Below, piece after piece: positions 18,101 to 24,704 of a stretch of 64,000 nucleotides of DNA (position 1 is the stretch's first letter; the number at the start of each line of letters is the position of its first letter). The notes beneath the pieces are model-generated. The model saw only the letters and a list, made by a program, of their open reading frames with translations, made no database searches and was not told the DNA's origin. Both the position numbers and the translations under genes were made by a program. This DNA is from Thermoflexus sp. (lineage in GTDB: Bacteria; Chloroflexota; Anaerolineae; Thermoflexales; Thermoflexaceae), in the NCBI RefSeq assembly GCF_034432235.1, contig NZ_DAOUCJ010000079.1:24810-88809 (forward strand). The letters are read 5' to 3'.

Positions 18101-19072
18101 CTGCAACAGCTCGTCTCGCACACCACCGCGGACCTGAGCGAAGAGCTCCACGGCCAGACCGTGAAGCTCGCCGGGATCGTCCGGGCGGTGCGGACGACCA
18201 CTACCCGGACCGGGGAGATAATGGCCTATGTGTCCATGGAGGACATCCACGGAACCGTGGAGGTGGTGATCTTCCCCCGGCTCTGGAAGCAGAAGGGGCA
18301 CCTCGCGCGCCCAGAGGCGATCCTGATCGTCGTGGGCAAGGCGGAGGTGAGCGGACGGGAGCCACGGGTAGTGGCGGAGGATCTGCGGGATCAGGATACG
18401 ATCGTGCGACCGGTGGAGGAGACCGGGGAGGAAGAAGAGGAAGCCGGGGCGCAGCGACGCTACGCCTTCACGATGCCCGATACCGGGATGGATTTCGACG
18501 CCCGACCATCCGATGGGAACACCGGATCGCGCCCGGCCGGGGGAGAACCATCTTCCCCATCGAAGGCTCCCCAGGAGATCCAGCCGATGATGGAGCCTGC
18601 GGATACGCATGCCACCATCGGGCCGATTATGGCCTCTTCCCCGTCCGCAATGACCGGAGGCTCCGCTGACCGGGAAGAGGCCTCTTCGGCGCCGTCCGGT
18701 GCGGCAAGGCCCTCATCTCCCACTTCCGCGCCCGGTCAGGAGGATACGCCCGGGGCAGCACCGGGCGAAGCATCCCGGAAAGAGCCGCCCGGGCCCGCCC
18801 CCGAGCCGAGAGCCGTCCCCTCCCGGCACATCCTGATTTATTTCCATCGAACCGAACAGCTGGAAGAGGACCTTCGGCGTCTCCGCGAACTCCATCGGGT
18901 GTTGACGGAACAGCCCGGGCCGGATCCCTTCAGCGTGGTGGTGGTGTATCCAGACCGTCGGCAGGTGCGCCTGCGCTTCCCCCAGCACGGCACCACGTAT
19001 TCCCCCGAGCTGCTGGCCCGCCTGGAGAGCCTCCTGGGCCCGGATTCCGTGCGCGTCCTGCCGCTGAGGTGA
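15152..19072 (+). CDS. dnaE: DNA polymerase III subunit alpha
   Basis: The 1306-aa replicative polymerase. Domains in order: PHP (about 1-210, opening HLHVHSEYSLLDG and TDHGVLYG with metal-binding histidines intact), palm/thumb with catalytic Asp395 and Asp397 in PDIDIDF and a third Asp near 572 in LLKIDFLGL, fingers, helix-hairpin-helix, and an OB fold (about 995-1060). From about 1083 to 1223 follows a Pro/Ser/Glu-rich, probably disordered linker, and then an 80-residue C-terminal domain (about 1225-1306) like the tau-binding tail of DnaE. The long linker is unusual. A TGGTATAAG -10-like element lies at 15081-15089. No epsilon-type exonuclease motif is present, so proofreading may rest on the PHP domain (inference). 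Confidence 0.96.
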   Translation: MSFVHLHVHSEYSLLDGLSRLDDLIRRAVEMGMPAIALTDHGVLYGAVAFYQKAQEAGIRPILGMEAYLARRTIQDREPDDRSLHHLTLLAMDETGWRHLIRLATIAQLEGFYYKPRIDKALLERYADGLIVLSGCPSAEIPRLLAQGRMEEAEAVAAWFAERFPGRFFLELQSHPGVPELDDINRGLVTLSRRLNLPLVATNDVHYVRSEDAGIQDVLLCIQTGKRLKEPGRMRMSDATYYLRSPEEMRELFAEVPEALTNTLRVAEMCSLTLELGRHRLPRFDPPPGFPDPAAYLRHLAEEGFRTRFPEPKPGYRERLDYELEIIHRMGFDAYFLIVWDLIRYARERGIWWNVRGSGAGSLVAYCLGITRVDPIELDLIFERFLNPARVSMPDIDIDFPDDRRDEMIRYAVSRYGADRVAQIITFGTMKARAAVRDVGRALDLPLPEVDRVARLIPAIPGKEVSIRDLLDPSNEEGRELRRLYEEKDYIRELLDLAMQLEGTVRHAGTHAAGVVIADRPLVDYVPLHRPTGVKGSAREENGEGNGEGEALLPVTQFDMEALEALGLLKIDFLGLSTLTVMRETCDLVARRHGIRLDLETIPTDAPEAYALLGRGETVGVFQVEGRGFSRMMRDLKPRAFSHVMDALALYRPGPLEYIPNYIRRMRGQEPIEYRHPRLAPILQRTMGILVYQEQIMRVAIDLAGYTPSEADELRKVVAKKKGEAFPKQRAKFLEGCVRNGIPLETAEAIWGDIEFFARYGFNAAHAASYAVITVQTAYLKAKYPVEYLCALMTVDRDKTEKIGLYVAECRRLGIPVLPPDINQSEATFTIEPTPDGKEAIRFGLTAVKNVGEGAVARILAARQEGGPFRDLDDLARRVDLKEVGRRAMESLIKAGALAAFGNRAQLLEILDRLMEASARYHRERQQGMLSLFALSGVSIEAASLVGSLPQLPEVEERQILEWEKDLVGTYLSETPLTRQWPTLQQLVSHTTADLSEELHGQTVKLAGIVRAVRTTTTRTGEIMAYVSMEDIHGTVEVVIFPRLWKQKGHLARPEAILIVVGKAEVSGREPRVVAEDLRDQDTIVRPVEETGEEEEEAGAQRRYAFTMPDTGMDFDARPSDGNTGSRPAGGEPSSPSKAPQEIQPMMEPADTHATIGPIMASSPSAMTGGSADREEASSAPSGAARPSSPTSAPGQEDTPGAAPGEASRKEPPGPAPEPRAVPSRHILIYFHRTEQLEEDLRRLRELHRVLTEQPGPDPFSVVVVYPDRRQVRLRFPQHGTTYSPELLARLESLLGPDSVRVLPLR

Positions 19073-19111
19073 GGGGCACCCACCGTGCGCCCGGGACCCC
19101 TCCCCCAGCCC

Positions 19112-19167
19112 CTCCCCGAAACGGGGAGAGGGGATTGAGGCTCCCCCTTCCCTCATAGGGAAGGGGG
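19112..19167. repeat. Tandem GC-rich hairpins downstream of dnaE
   Basis: Two adjacent stem-loops: CTCCCCG/CGGGGAG with AAA loop (19112-19128), then a perfect 11-bp stem CCCCCTTCCCT/AGGGAAGGGGG with CAT loop (19143-19167). The first unit recurs, with the same AAA loop, at 22582-22604 downstream of the sortase gene. They look like a dispersed intergenic repeat that may also act as a transcript end or stability element. Confidence 0.6.
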
Positions 19168-19275
19168 TTGGGGGGGTTAGATCCGAGGACCCCTCCCCTT
19201 TCCCGGATTCGAGCCCCATGGCGCAGGTCCTCTCCCTCCTAAAATAAAGGGAGAGGAATGAATTGAGGAGGGGCG

Positions 19276-19863
19276 ATGGGGCTGTGGCTGGCGCTGGCGG
19301 CTTACCTGGTGGGCTCGATCCTGCCGGCGGAGATCTTTGTGCGCTGGCGGACGGGTCGAAGCCCGCACGACTTTGAAGACAACCCCGGAGGCGGCGGGGC
19401 ATGGCGGCTGGCCGGACCGCTGGCCGGGGTGATCACGATCCTGTTCGATATGGGGAAAGGGGCGATCCCCACCGCTATCGCCCTGCAGGCCGGGTTCCGC
19501 CCGCCGGAGCTGATCGCCGTGGCGGTCGCGCCGGTGATCGGCCACTGCTGGCCGTTCTACAAGATCATCCGCCTCGATCGGGGCGGGCGAGGGTTAGGGC
19601 CGGCGACCGGCGCGTTGTTCGCCATGGCCTTCCGCGAGGTGGTGCCCGCTTACATCCTGGGGGCGCTCGTCGCCTATCGTCTCCGCTGGCTCCCCAGCGT
19701 GGGCATTGTCGCCTTTCCCCTCGGGCTGATCCTGATGCTCCTCTGGCACGTTCCCCCGGAGCGTCTCACGGCGGCCCTCGCGGTCATGCTGGTGGTGCTG
19801 GTCCGGAATGTGGGGCTTTTGTGGACCGTGCTTCGCACCCGCGGGGCGCGGTTGCCGCATTAA
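19276..19863 (+). CDS. PlsY-like glycerol-3-phosphate acyltransferase family protein (divergent)
   Basis: A 195-aa integral membrane protein with five or so hydrophobic segments. The overall pattern matches PlsY, which transfers acyl from acyl phosphate to glycerol 3-phosphate: an N-terminal GSILPAEIF segment, a loop where PlsY has GSGNIGATN, then GVITILFDMGKGAIPT, and a GHCWPFYKI-RGGRGLGPATG loop. The first loop here reads DNPGGGGAWRL, lacking the conserved serine/asparagine, so catalytic activity as PlsY is uncertain; it may be a paralogue with another acyl or head-group role. The start follows GAGGAGGGG; a TAAAAT -10-like element is at 19240-19245. The sirtuin gene follows after 53 nt. Confidence 0.7.
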   Translation: MGLWLALAAYLVGSILPAEIFVRWRTGRSPHDFEDNPGGGGAWRLAGPLAGVITILFDMGKGAIPTAIALQAGFRPPELIAVAVAPVIGHCWPFYKIIRLDRGGRGLGPATGALFAMAFREVVPAYILGALVAYRLRWLPSVGIVAFPLGLILMLLWHVPPERLTAALAVMLVVLVRNVGLLWTVLRTRGARLPH

Positions 19864-19916
19864 CCGGAAGGCCAGGGCGGCCAGGATCGCCCCAGCGCCC
19901 AGGGATGAGGAACGCG

Positions 19917-20630
19917 ATGAACGCGGGCCCCCGTGTGGTGGCCCTGACAGGCGCCGGGATCTCCGCGGAGAGCGGGGTCCCAACGTTTCGAGGCCCAGGC
20001 GGCCTCTGGGAGCGATATCGCCCCGAGGAGCTGGCGACGCCGGAGGCCTTCGCCCGGGATCCGAAACGGGTCTGGGCGTGGTATGCATGGCGTCGGGAGC
20101 GAATCGCCCGGGCGGAGCCGAATCCCGCCCATCAGACGCTGGCCGAGATGGAAGCGGCCCTGCCGGGCTTTCTCCTTATCACCCAGAATGTGGACGGCCT
20201 GCACCAGCGAGCCGGCAGCCGTCGGGTCATCGAGCTGCACGGCAATCTCTGGCGCGTGCGCTGCACCCGGGAGGGGCGAACCTGGGAGGATGGCCGGGTT
20301 CCCCTGCCGGAGATCCCGCCCCGCTGCCCCGCCTGTGGCGCGCTGCTACGCCCCGACGTCGTCTGGTTCGGCGAGCCCCTTCCTTCTGCCGCCTGGAGCC
20401 AGGCGCTGGAGGCGGCCCGGCAGGCGGAGATCTTCCTGGTGATCGGAACCTCGGGGACGGTGGAGCCCGCCGCAAGCCTCCCGCGCCTGGCCCGATCCCA
20501 CGGCGCTCGGATCATCGAGTTCAACCTGGAGGAGACCCCGCTCACCCCCCTTGCCGATGACGTCTGGCGCGGCCCGGTGGGGGAGACCCTGCCGCGCTGG
20601 TGGCACGCTTTCCGGGATGGCTCCCGGTAG
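19917..20630 (+). CDS. NAD-dependent protein deacylase (sirtuin, Sir2 family)
   Basis: A 237-aa sirtuin that removes acyl groups from lysine with NAD cleavage. The NAD-binding GAGISAESGVPTFRG, TQNVDGLHQRAG, catalytic histidine in IELHGN, and the late IGTSGTVEPAA and FNLE blocks are all present. The start follows GAGG with six-nt spacing; an ATG four codons upstream is possible. The structural zinc site looks incomplete: the second pair CPAC is there, but the first pair is reduced to a single cysteine in VRCTREG. The position two residues later, normally followed by Cys, is not Cys. A terminator follows at 20719. Substrates are unknown; acetyl-CoA synthetase is a usual one but is not nearby. 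Confidence 0.9.
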   Translation: MNAGPRVVALTGAGISAESGVPTFRGPGGLWERYRPEELATPEAFARDPKRVWAWYAWRRERIARAEPNPAHQTLAEMEAALPGFLLITQNVDGLHQRAGSRRVIELHGNLWRVRCTREGRTWEDGRVPLPEIPPRCPACGALLRPDVVWFGEPLPSAAWSQALEAARQAEIFLVIGTSGTVEPAASLPRLARSHGARIIEFNLEETPLTPLADDVWRGPVGETLPRWWHAFRDGSR

Positions 20631-21005
20631 CAGGCTTCCCCATTCCCCCCAGGCCTCTCTTCTGTAACCTCCTCTTCACCGGATTCCAACTTCAGGCCCA
20701 TACATTGCAGGGGAATGCGGGCGCCTTGGTGAAGACCGTAGCCGGCGCCCTTTTTCCCCTCTTGGGGATGGGCGCGCCCTCAACCCGTCCATTCCCCCCA
20801 AACCAGGGGGGACCCGCTCTCCAGCCCCGCGGCGTTCTCCAGGGCCCGGCCCGGAGGGCCCCGGAGAACCGGCTCCCAGCTCCCCATTCGCGGATGGGAT
20901 CCGGGGAGTTGCTGTTCGCCCCCTTCCTCACCGCGCCGGAAACGCAGCGTCAGGAAGGGCCATCTCATGCGATACGAGGTCCCTGCTAAAAAAGGAGCGC
21001 TTCCC
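20631..21005. other. Intergenic region after the sirtuin gene
   Basis: No gene is seen. It contains the terminator at 20719-20755 and a long imperfect inverted repeat with arms 20834-20847 and 20856-20869 (one mismatch). The last bases carry AAAAAAGGAG, the ribosome site for the secreted sortase substrate. Confidence 0.5.
20719..20755 (+). terminator. Rho-independent terminator after plsY-like/sirtuin pair
   Basis: Stem GGGCGCC (20719-20725) with GGCGCCC (20744-20750), an inner GGT/ACC pairing around GAAG, and a TTTTT run at 20751-20755. Confidence 0.75.
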
Positions 21006-21830
21006 ATGATCCATTTCCGTAAAGCATGGAGGATCGGTCGGATCCTTCTCCTGTTCGGCTTGCTTTACACCATACAGGCCGCCCCGGCGCCGGCAAGGGC
21101 CGATCATGGGGGAAACCCCAATATCGCGGACATCGTGCTGACCGTCCCCCAGACGTATATGATCTGCCCCTCCGGCACAGACTCCGATGGGGTGGCGCTC
21201 CGCAATGTGGGAACCCGCTGGCTGAGGGGATATGTCCAGCTGGACTTCGTCATCCCCAACGGCGGCGGACGTCAGATGGTCCAGCGCTGGGATGTCCTCC
21301 AGGGGGGAGATTACCGGCTGGAGATCGTCTATCCGGCCTGGGAGACGTGGCCGGCGGGCTTCTTTGAAATGCATGTGGATCTGGCCTTCGAGGTCTATCC
21401 GACGGAGGCCGACGCGCGGGCGGGGACGAACCTGCTGGGGACGATCGGGCCGGGCCACTCGTGGGATATTTTCTGCCTGGCCGAGCGGCCTCCGGCGACG
21501 GCGACTCCCTCGCCGACTCCATCTCCGACCTCGACGGCGATGCCGCCGCCCCCGGTCACGCCCACACCAACGCCGGTCGCCGCGCCCCCGACCGCCACTC
21601 CCAGCCCGCTTCCCACCGAAACGCCGGTCATCGTTCCACCCGTGGCCCCACCCGTTACCCCTGCGATGGACCCCACGCCAACGCGCTCCGAGCCGGTGGA
21701 TGGGGAATTGCTGGGCCGCACGGGCGCGGAGGGCGCTCCATCCCCCGCGCCCTGGATCTCCGGGTTATCCCTGGGGATCGCTGGGGGGCTCGCGATGCGG
21801 CGCATTCTCGGCCGTCGACGGCGTGGATAA
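21006..21830 (+). CDS. Secreted Thr/Pro-rich protein with LGRTG sortase-sorting signal
   Basis: A 274-aa exported protein of unknown function. Residues 1-32 form a signal peptide (basic start, hydrophobic core, cleavage near ARA-DH). Residues 33-160 are a beta-rich domain with two cysteines (54, 157) that could form a disulfide. Residues 162-230 are a TPTP-type linker like a cell-surface stalk. The C terminus has a cell-wall sorting layout: LGRTG (236-240), a moderately hydrophobic stretch (248-264) and a basic tail RRILGRRRRG. LGRTG differs from LPxTG at the second position. The sortase gene lies 32 nt downstream on the same strand, making this its likely substrate. The start follows AAAAGGAG. 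Confidence 0.75.
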   Translation: MIHFRKAWRIGRILLLFGLLYTIQAAPAPARADHGGNPNIADIVLTVPQTYMICPSGTDSDGVALRNVGTRWLRGYVQLDFVIPNGGGRQMVQRWDVLQGGDYRLEIVYPAWETWPAGFFEMHVDLAFEVYPTEADARAGTNLLGTIGPGHSWDIFCLAERPPATATPSPTPSPTSTAMPPPPVTPTPTPVAAPPTATPSPLPTETPVIVPPVAPPVTPAMDPTPTRSEPVDGELLGRTGAEGAPSPAPWISGLSLGIAGGLAMRRILGRRRRG

Positions 21831-21862
21831 GGGCCTGCGATGATCGCCCCGGGGATCCTCCA

Positions 21863-22567
21863 ATGACGAACCTGGAGCGCTGGGTCCTGGGCCTCGGGCT
21901 TCTCCTGAGCGGGCTCCCCGACGCGATGCCGTTCGCCCGGCGATCGGAGGAGGCAGCTCGAGCAACGTCTCCTCCCATCGTTCCCGTGGAGGAAGCCGAC
22001 ATCGCTTCGGGCCTCGAAGAACCGATCCCGGGAGCCCCCATCTCCGATGGGGGCGCGTCCGGGCATGAGCCGTGGATGGCGAGGCCGGAGAGGACCGCGG
22101 CCCTTGTAGAGGGTGGGATCCCGGAGCGTCTGGTGATCCCATCCATCGCGCTGGACGCCCCGGTCGTTCCCGCGGCATCGCGGTTCGTTTCCATCGGGGG
22201 ACGTCGCTATCGGGAATGGCTGGCGCCGGATCGGTATGCGGCGGGCTGGCATCCCCTATCCGCGAGAGCAGGGATGCCCGGCAACATGGTCCTCAGCGGC
22301 CACAACAACATCGCGGGGGCGGTGTTCCGGCGTCTAACGGACGTGAAGATCGGAGATCCGATCTGGATCCACACCCGCGACCGGGTTTTCCGCTATGAGG
22401 TGACCGAACGCCATGTGCTTCCGGAGCGGGACCAGCCTCTAACGGTTCGACAGGCGAACGCCCGGTGGATCGGGCCGTTTCCGGATGAGCGACTGACGCT
22501 GGTCACCTGCTGGCCTCCCTGGAGCAACTCCCATCGCCTGATTGTGGTCGCCCGCCCGAGGCCGTGA
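21863..22567 (+). CDS. Sortase family transpeptidase
   Basis: A 234-aa sortase. An N-terminal hydrophobic segment (about 7-24) serves as a membrane anchor or signal; a low-complexity stretch leads to the catalytic beta-barrel starting near IPERLVIPSIALDAPVV (86-102). The catalytic triad is visible: His147 in SGHNN, Cys216 in VTCWPP and Arg225 in SHRLIV. It would cleave a sorting signal between Thr and Gly and join the protein to an amine acceptor or release it. Chloroflexota generally lack classical Gram-positive walls, so the acceptor is an open question. The upstream gene carries an LGRTG signal and is the evident partner. The subclass is not assigned here; the compact form resembles class D/E/F enzymes. 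Confidence 0.87.
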   Translation: MTNLERWVLGLGLLLSGLPDAMPFARRSEEAARATSPPIVPVEEADIASGLEEPIPGAPISDGGASGHEPWMARPERTAALVEGGIPERLVIPSIALDAPVVPAASRFVSIGGRRYREWLAPDRYAAGWHPLSARAGMPGNMVLSGHNNIAGAVFRRLTDVKIGDPIWIHTRDRVFRYEVTERHVLPERDQPLTVRQANARWIGPFPDERLTLVTCWPPWSNSHRLIVVARPRP

Positions 22568-22581
22568 GGGCCGTTGGGGGA

Positions 22582-22604
22582 CCCCTCCCCGAAACGGGGA
22601 GGGG
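22582..22604. repeat. GC-rich hairpin repeat downstream of the sortase gene
   Basis: CCCCTCCCCG (22582-22591), AAA, CGGGGAGGGG (22595-22604): a perfect 10-bp stem, second copy of the unit found at 19112-19128. It lies 14 nt after the sortase stop and 34 nt before the ilv promoter, so it may separate the two transcripts. Confidence 0.6.
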
Positions 22605-22637
22605 GAGGTGCCGGGGTGAAAAATGCGGCAGGGGCTC

Positions 22638-22666
22638 TTGACAAAATCCTCGATTTGTGCTATAAA
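22638..22666 (+). promoter_or_regulatory. Sigma-70 promoter of the ilv-leu operon
   Basis: A perfect TTGACA -35 (22638-22643), 17-bp spacer and TATAAA -10 (22661-22666). This is the strongest promoter match in the window. Start is predicted near 22673, thirty nt before the leader peptide ATG. Confidence 0.85.
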
Positions 22667-22702
22667 CAGCGTCAAACCCTGAACTGGTGGGAACGGAAGC
22701 CC

Positions 22703-22813
22703 ATGGCCTTCGGTCTGGTGGTTCTCTCCCTCGTCCTTATCGTCCTCATCCTTCGGGGCATCCTTCGCCTCGGAGAGGCGATGCCCGTTTGGGAGGGAAC
22801 CACCCCCGGTTAG
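22703..22813 (+). CDS. Branched-chain-rich leader peptide of the ilv-leu operon
   Basis: A 36-codon ORF just inside the transcript. Between codons 5 and 23, 15 of 19 residues are Leu, Val or Ile (16 in the whole peptide); the run includes LVVLSLVLIVLIL. Such a composition could also be a transmembrane helix, but its position between a promoter and an attenuator, and overlap of codons 18-23 with the 5' arm of a pause hairpin, match the leader peptides of enterobacterial ilv and leu operons. A weak site GGAAG precedes the ATG. The UAG stop at 22811-22813 would place a terminating ribosome over the antiterminator segment at 22784-22796. The peptide itself probably has no function after synthesis. 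Confidence 0.8.
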   Translation: MAFGLVVLSLVLIVLILRGILRLGEAMPVWEGTTPG

Positions 22814-22889
22814 CCCGGATCGCAGTCCACAGCTTTCATATCCACACATTCGGAGGGGGCCTCCCAAACGGGAGGCCCCCTCCCTTTTT
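22756..22889 (+). promoter_or_regulatory. Transcription attenuator of the ilv-leu operon (pause hairpin, antiterminator, terminator)
   Basis: Three mutually exclusive structures can be drawn. Pause hairpin 1:2 pairs GGGCAT/ATGCCC (22756-22761 with 22781-22786) and CGCCTC/GAGGCG (22766-22771 with 22775-22780). The antiterminator 2:3 pairs CCCGTTTGGGAGG (22784-22796) with its exact 13-nt complement at 22860-22872. That complement contains the 3' part of the terminator's 5' arm, its loop and the first three bases of the 3' arm. The terminator 3:4 is a 14-bp stem (22852-22865 with 22870-22883) and a TTTTT tract. A ribosome stalled at Leu/Val/Ile codons covers strand 1, lets 2:3 form and allows read-through into ilvB; fast translation to the stop codon covers strand 2 and permits termination. 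Confidence 0.85.
22852..22889 (+). terminator. Attenuator terminator before ilvB
   Basis: A perfect 14-bp GC-rich stem (22852-22865 / 22870-22883), AAAC loop, then CTTTTT. It ends 28 nt before the ilvB ATG and so must be bypassed for operon expression. Confidence 0.9.
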
Positions 22890-22917
22890 ATCCCCGCCCG
22901 GCGAAAGGAGGGATCCG

Positions 22918-24675
22918 ATGGAAACGATGACGATGGCCCAGGCTGCCACAACGCCCCGCCTGCTTCGACGGGAGCGCCGTCGGATGAAAACGGCATGGGC
23001 CGTGATGGAAGCCCTGGTCCGCGAAGGCGTGGAGGTGATCTTCGGCGTCCCCGGCGGCGCCTCCCTGCCCCTTTATGATGCCCTCTGCGATTACCCCCAG
23101 ATCCGCCACGTCCTCGTCCGCCACGAACAGTGCGCCGTCCACATGGCGGAGGGATACGCCCGGGCAACCGGGAAGCCCGGGGTGTGCTTCACCACCTCCG
23201 GCCCCGGCGCGACGAACCTGGTCACGGGCCTCACGGACGCGATGATGGATTCCACACCGGTGGTGGCGATCACCGGCCAGGTCCCCACGTTCTTTATGGG
23301 GGGCGATGCCTTCCAGGAGGCCGATGTCATCGGCCTCACGATGTCCGTCACCAAACACAACTGGCTGGTGCGCAAGCCGGCCCAGGCCCTCGAGGCCGTC
23401 CACCTGGCCTTCCGGCTGGCCACCGACGGACGGCCCGGCCCAACCCTGGTGGATCTCCCCCGGGATGTGCTGCTCACCGAGGCGGATTTCGTCCTCGAGG
23501 ACCCGGAGGCCTTCTCGCTCCCGCGCCCGCGCCCGCCTTTCCCGGACGAAAGAACGCTCCGACAGGCGGCCGATCTCATCGCGCAATCCCAGCGCCCCAT
23601 CCTCTATGTCGGCGGGGGGGTCATCCATTCCGGCGCCGCCCCGGAGATCCGGGCGCTGGCGGAGAAGGCCCGCATCCCGGTGACCACGACGCTGATGGGC
23701 CTGGGGGCTTTCCCCGAGGATCACCCCTATGCGCTCAAGATGCTGGGGATGCATGGGACCGTTTACGCGAACTTCGCCATCAATTTCTCCGACCTCATCA
23801 TCGCCGTCGGCGCCCGCTTCGATGATCGGGTGACCGGCAAGCTCTCCGCCTTCGCCCCCCACGCGAAGGTGATCCACATCGACATCGATCCGGCGGAGAT
23901 CAACAAGAACCGCCGGGCCGATGTGGCCCTCATCGGCGACGCCAGGCAGATCCTGCGCGCCCTGCTCCCGCTGGTTCGTCCCCCGGATACCGAGGCCTGG
24001 TGGCGTCAGATCGAGGACTGGAAGGCCCGCTACCCGCTGCGCTACCGGCAGGGGGATGAGGTCATCAAGCCCCAGTTCGCCATTCAGATGATCTACGAGC
24101 TGACGAAAGACCACCGGCCGATCGTCACCCTCGATGTGGGCCAGCACCAGATGTGGGCCGCCCAGTTCTTCATATGGAAGGAGCCGCGGACCTGCATCAC
24201 CTCCGGCGGGCTGGGGACGATGGGCTTCAGCCTGCCGGCGGCGGTCGGCGCCCAGTTCGGCTGCCCGGACCGGCTGGTGATCAACATCAACGGCGATGGG
24301 TCCTTCCAGATGACCTTCCAGGCCCTGATCACGGCTGTGGAATGGCGGCTGCCCATCAAGGTGTTCATCATCAACAACCAGTATCTGGGGATGGTCCGCC
24401 AGTGGCAGGAGCTGTTCTACAACCGGCGTTACTCCGCCGTCTATCTGGCCAACCCGGACTTCGCCCGCATGGCTGAAGCGGTGGGCGCCGCCGGGATCCG
24501 GGTGGAGCGGCCGGATCAGGTCGAGCCGGCCATCCGACAGGCCCTGGCGATCACGGATCGGCCGGTGGTGGTCGACATCCTGGTGGATCCGGAGGAGAAC
24601 TGCTTCCCGATGATCCCCTCCGGGATGACGGTGTTCGATATGATGATCGCCCCCGGCGTGAAGGCCGTGCCGTAA
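22918..24675 (+). CDS. ilvB: Acetolactate synthase, large (catalytic) subunit
   Basis: A 585-aa thiamine-diphosphate enzyme joining two pyruvates (valine/leucine branch) or pyruvate and 2-oxobutyrate (isoleucine branch). The N-terminal domain has FGVPGGASLPLYDAL and the cofactor-activating glutamate in VRHEQCAVHMAEGYARATG; the central FAD-binding domain contains VGARFDDRVTGK; the C-terminal domain has the metal/ThDP motif GDGSFQMTFQALITA ending in NNQYLGMVRQWQ. Length is standard. The start follows AAAGGAGGG. First structural gene after the attenuator; the regulatory subunit follows 29 nt later. Confidence 0.97.
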   Translation: METMTMAQAATTPRLLRRERRRMKTAWAVMEALVREGVEVIFGVPGGASLPLYDALCDYPQIRHVLVRHEQCAVHMAEGYARATGKPGVCFTTSGPGATNLVTGLTDAMMDSTPVVAITGQVPTFFMGGDAFQEADVIGLTMSVTKHNWLVRKPAQALEAVHLAFRLATDGRPGPTLVDLPRDVLLTEADFVLEDPEAFSLPRPRPPFPDERTLRQAADLIAQSQRPILYVGGGVIHSGAAPEIRALAEKARIPVTTTLMGLGAFPEDHPYALKMLGMHGTVYANFAINFSDLIIAVGARFDDRVTGKLSAFAPHAKVIHIDIDPAEINKNRRADVALIGDARQILRALLPLVRPPDTEAWWRQIEDWKARYPLRYRQGDEVIKPQFAIQMIYELTKDHRPIVTLDVGQHQMWAAQFFIWKEPRTCITSGGLGTMGFSLPAAVGAQFGCPDRLVININGDGSFQMTFQALITAVEWRLPIKVFIINNQYLGMVRQWQELFYNRRYSAVYLANPDFARMAEAVGAAGIRVERPDQVEPAIRQALAITDRPVVVDILVDPEENCFPMIPSGMTVFDMMIAPGVKAVP

Positions 24676-24704
24676 TTGGGGAAACATCCAACCAGGAGGC
24701 GAGG

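Noticed and set aside
16325..18610. Long minus-strand open frame inside dnaE
   Set aside because: The plus strand encodes a full, motif-complete DnaE; the antisense product is rich in His/Arg/Pro/Gly, as expected for a shadow.
21461..21860. Longer start for the sortase gene, overlapping the substrate gene
   Set aside because: The added region is the Thr/Pro stalk read in another frame; the ATG at 21863 precedes a proper hydrophobic anchor.
22673..22917. T-box riboswitch in the ilv leader
   Set aside because: No T-box sequence or specifier-loop stem was seen, and the leader peptide with complementary segments explains the region better.
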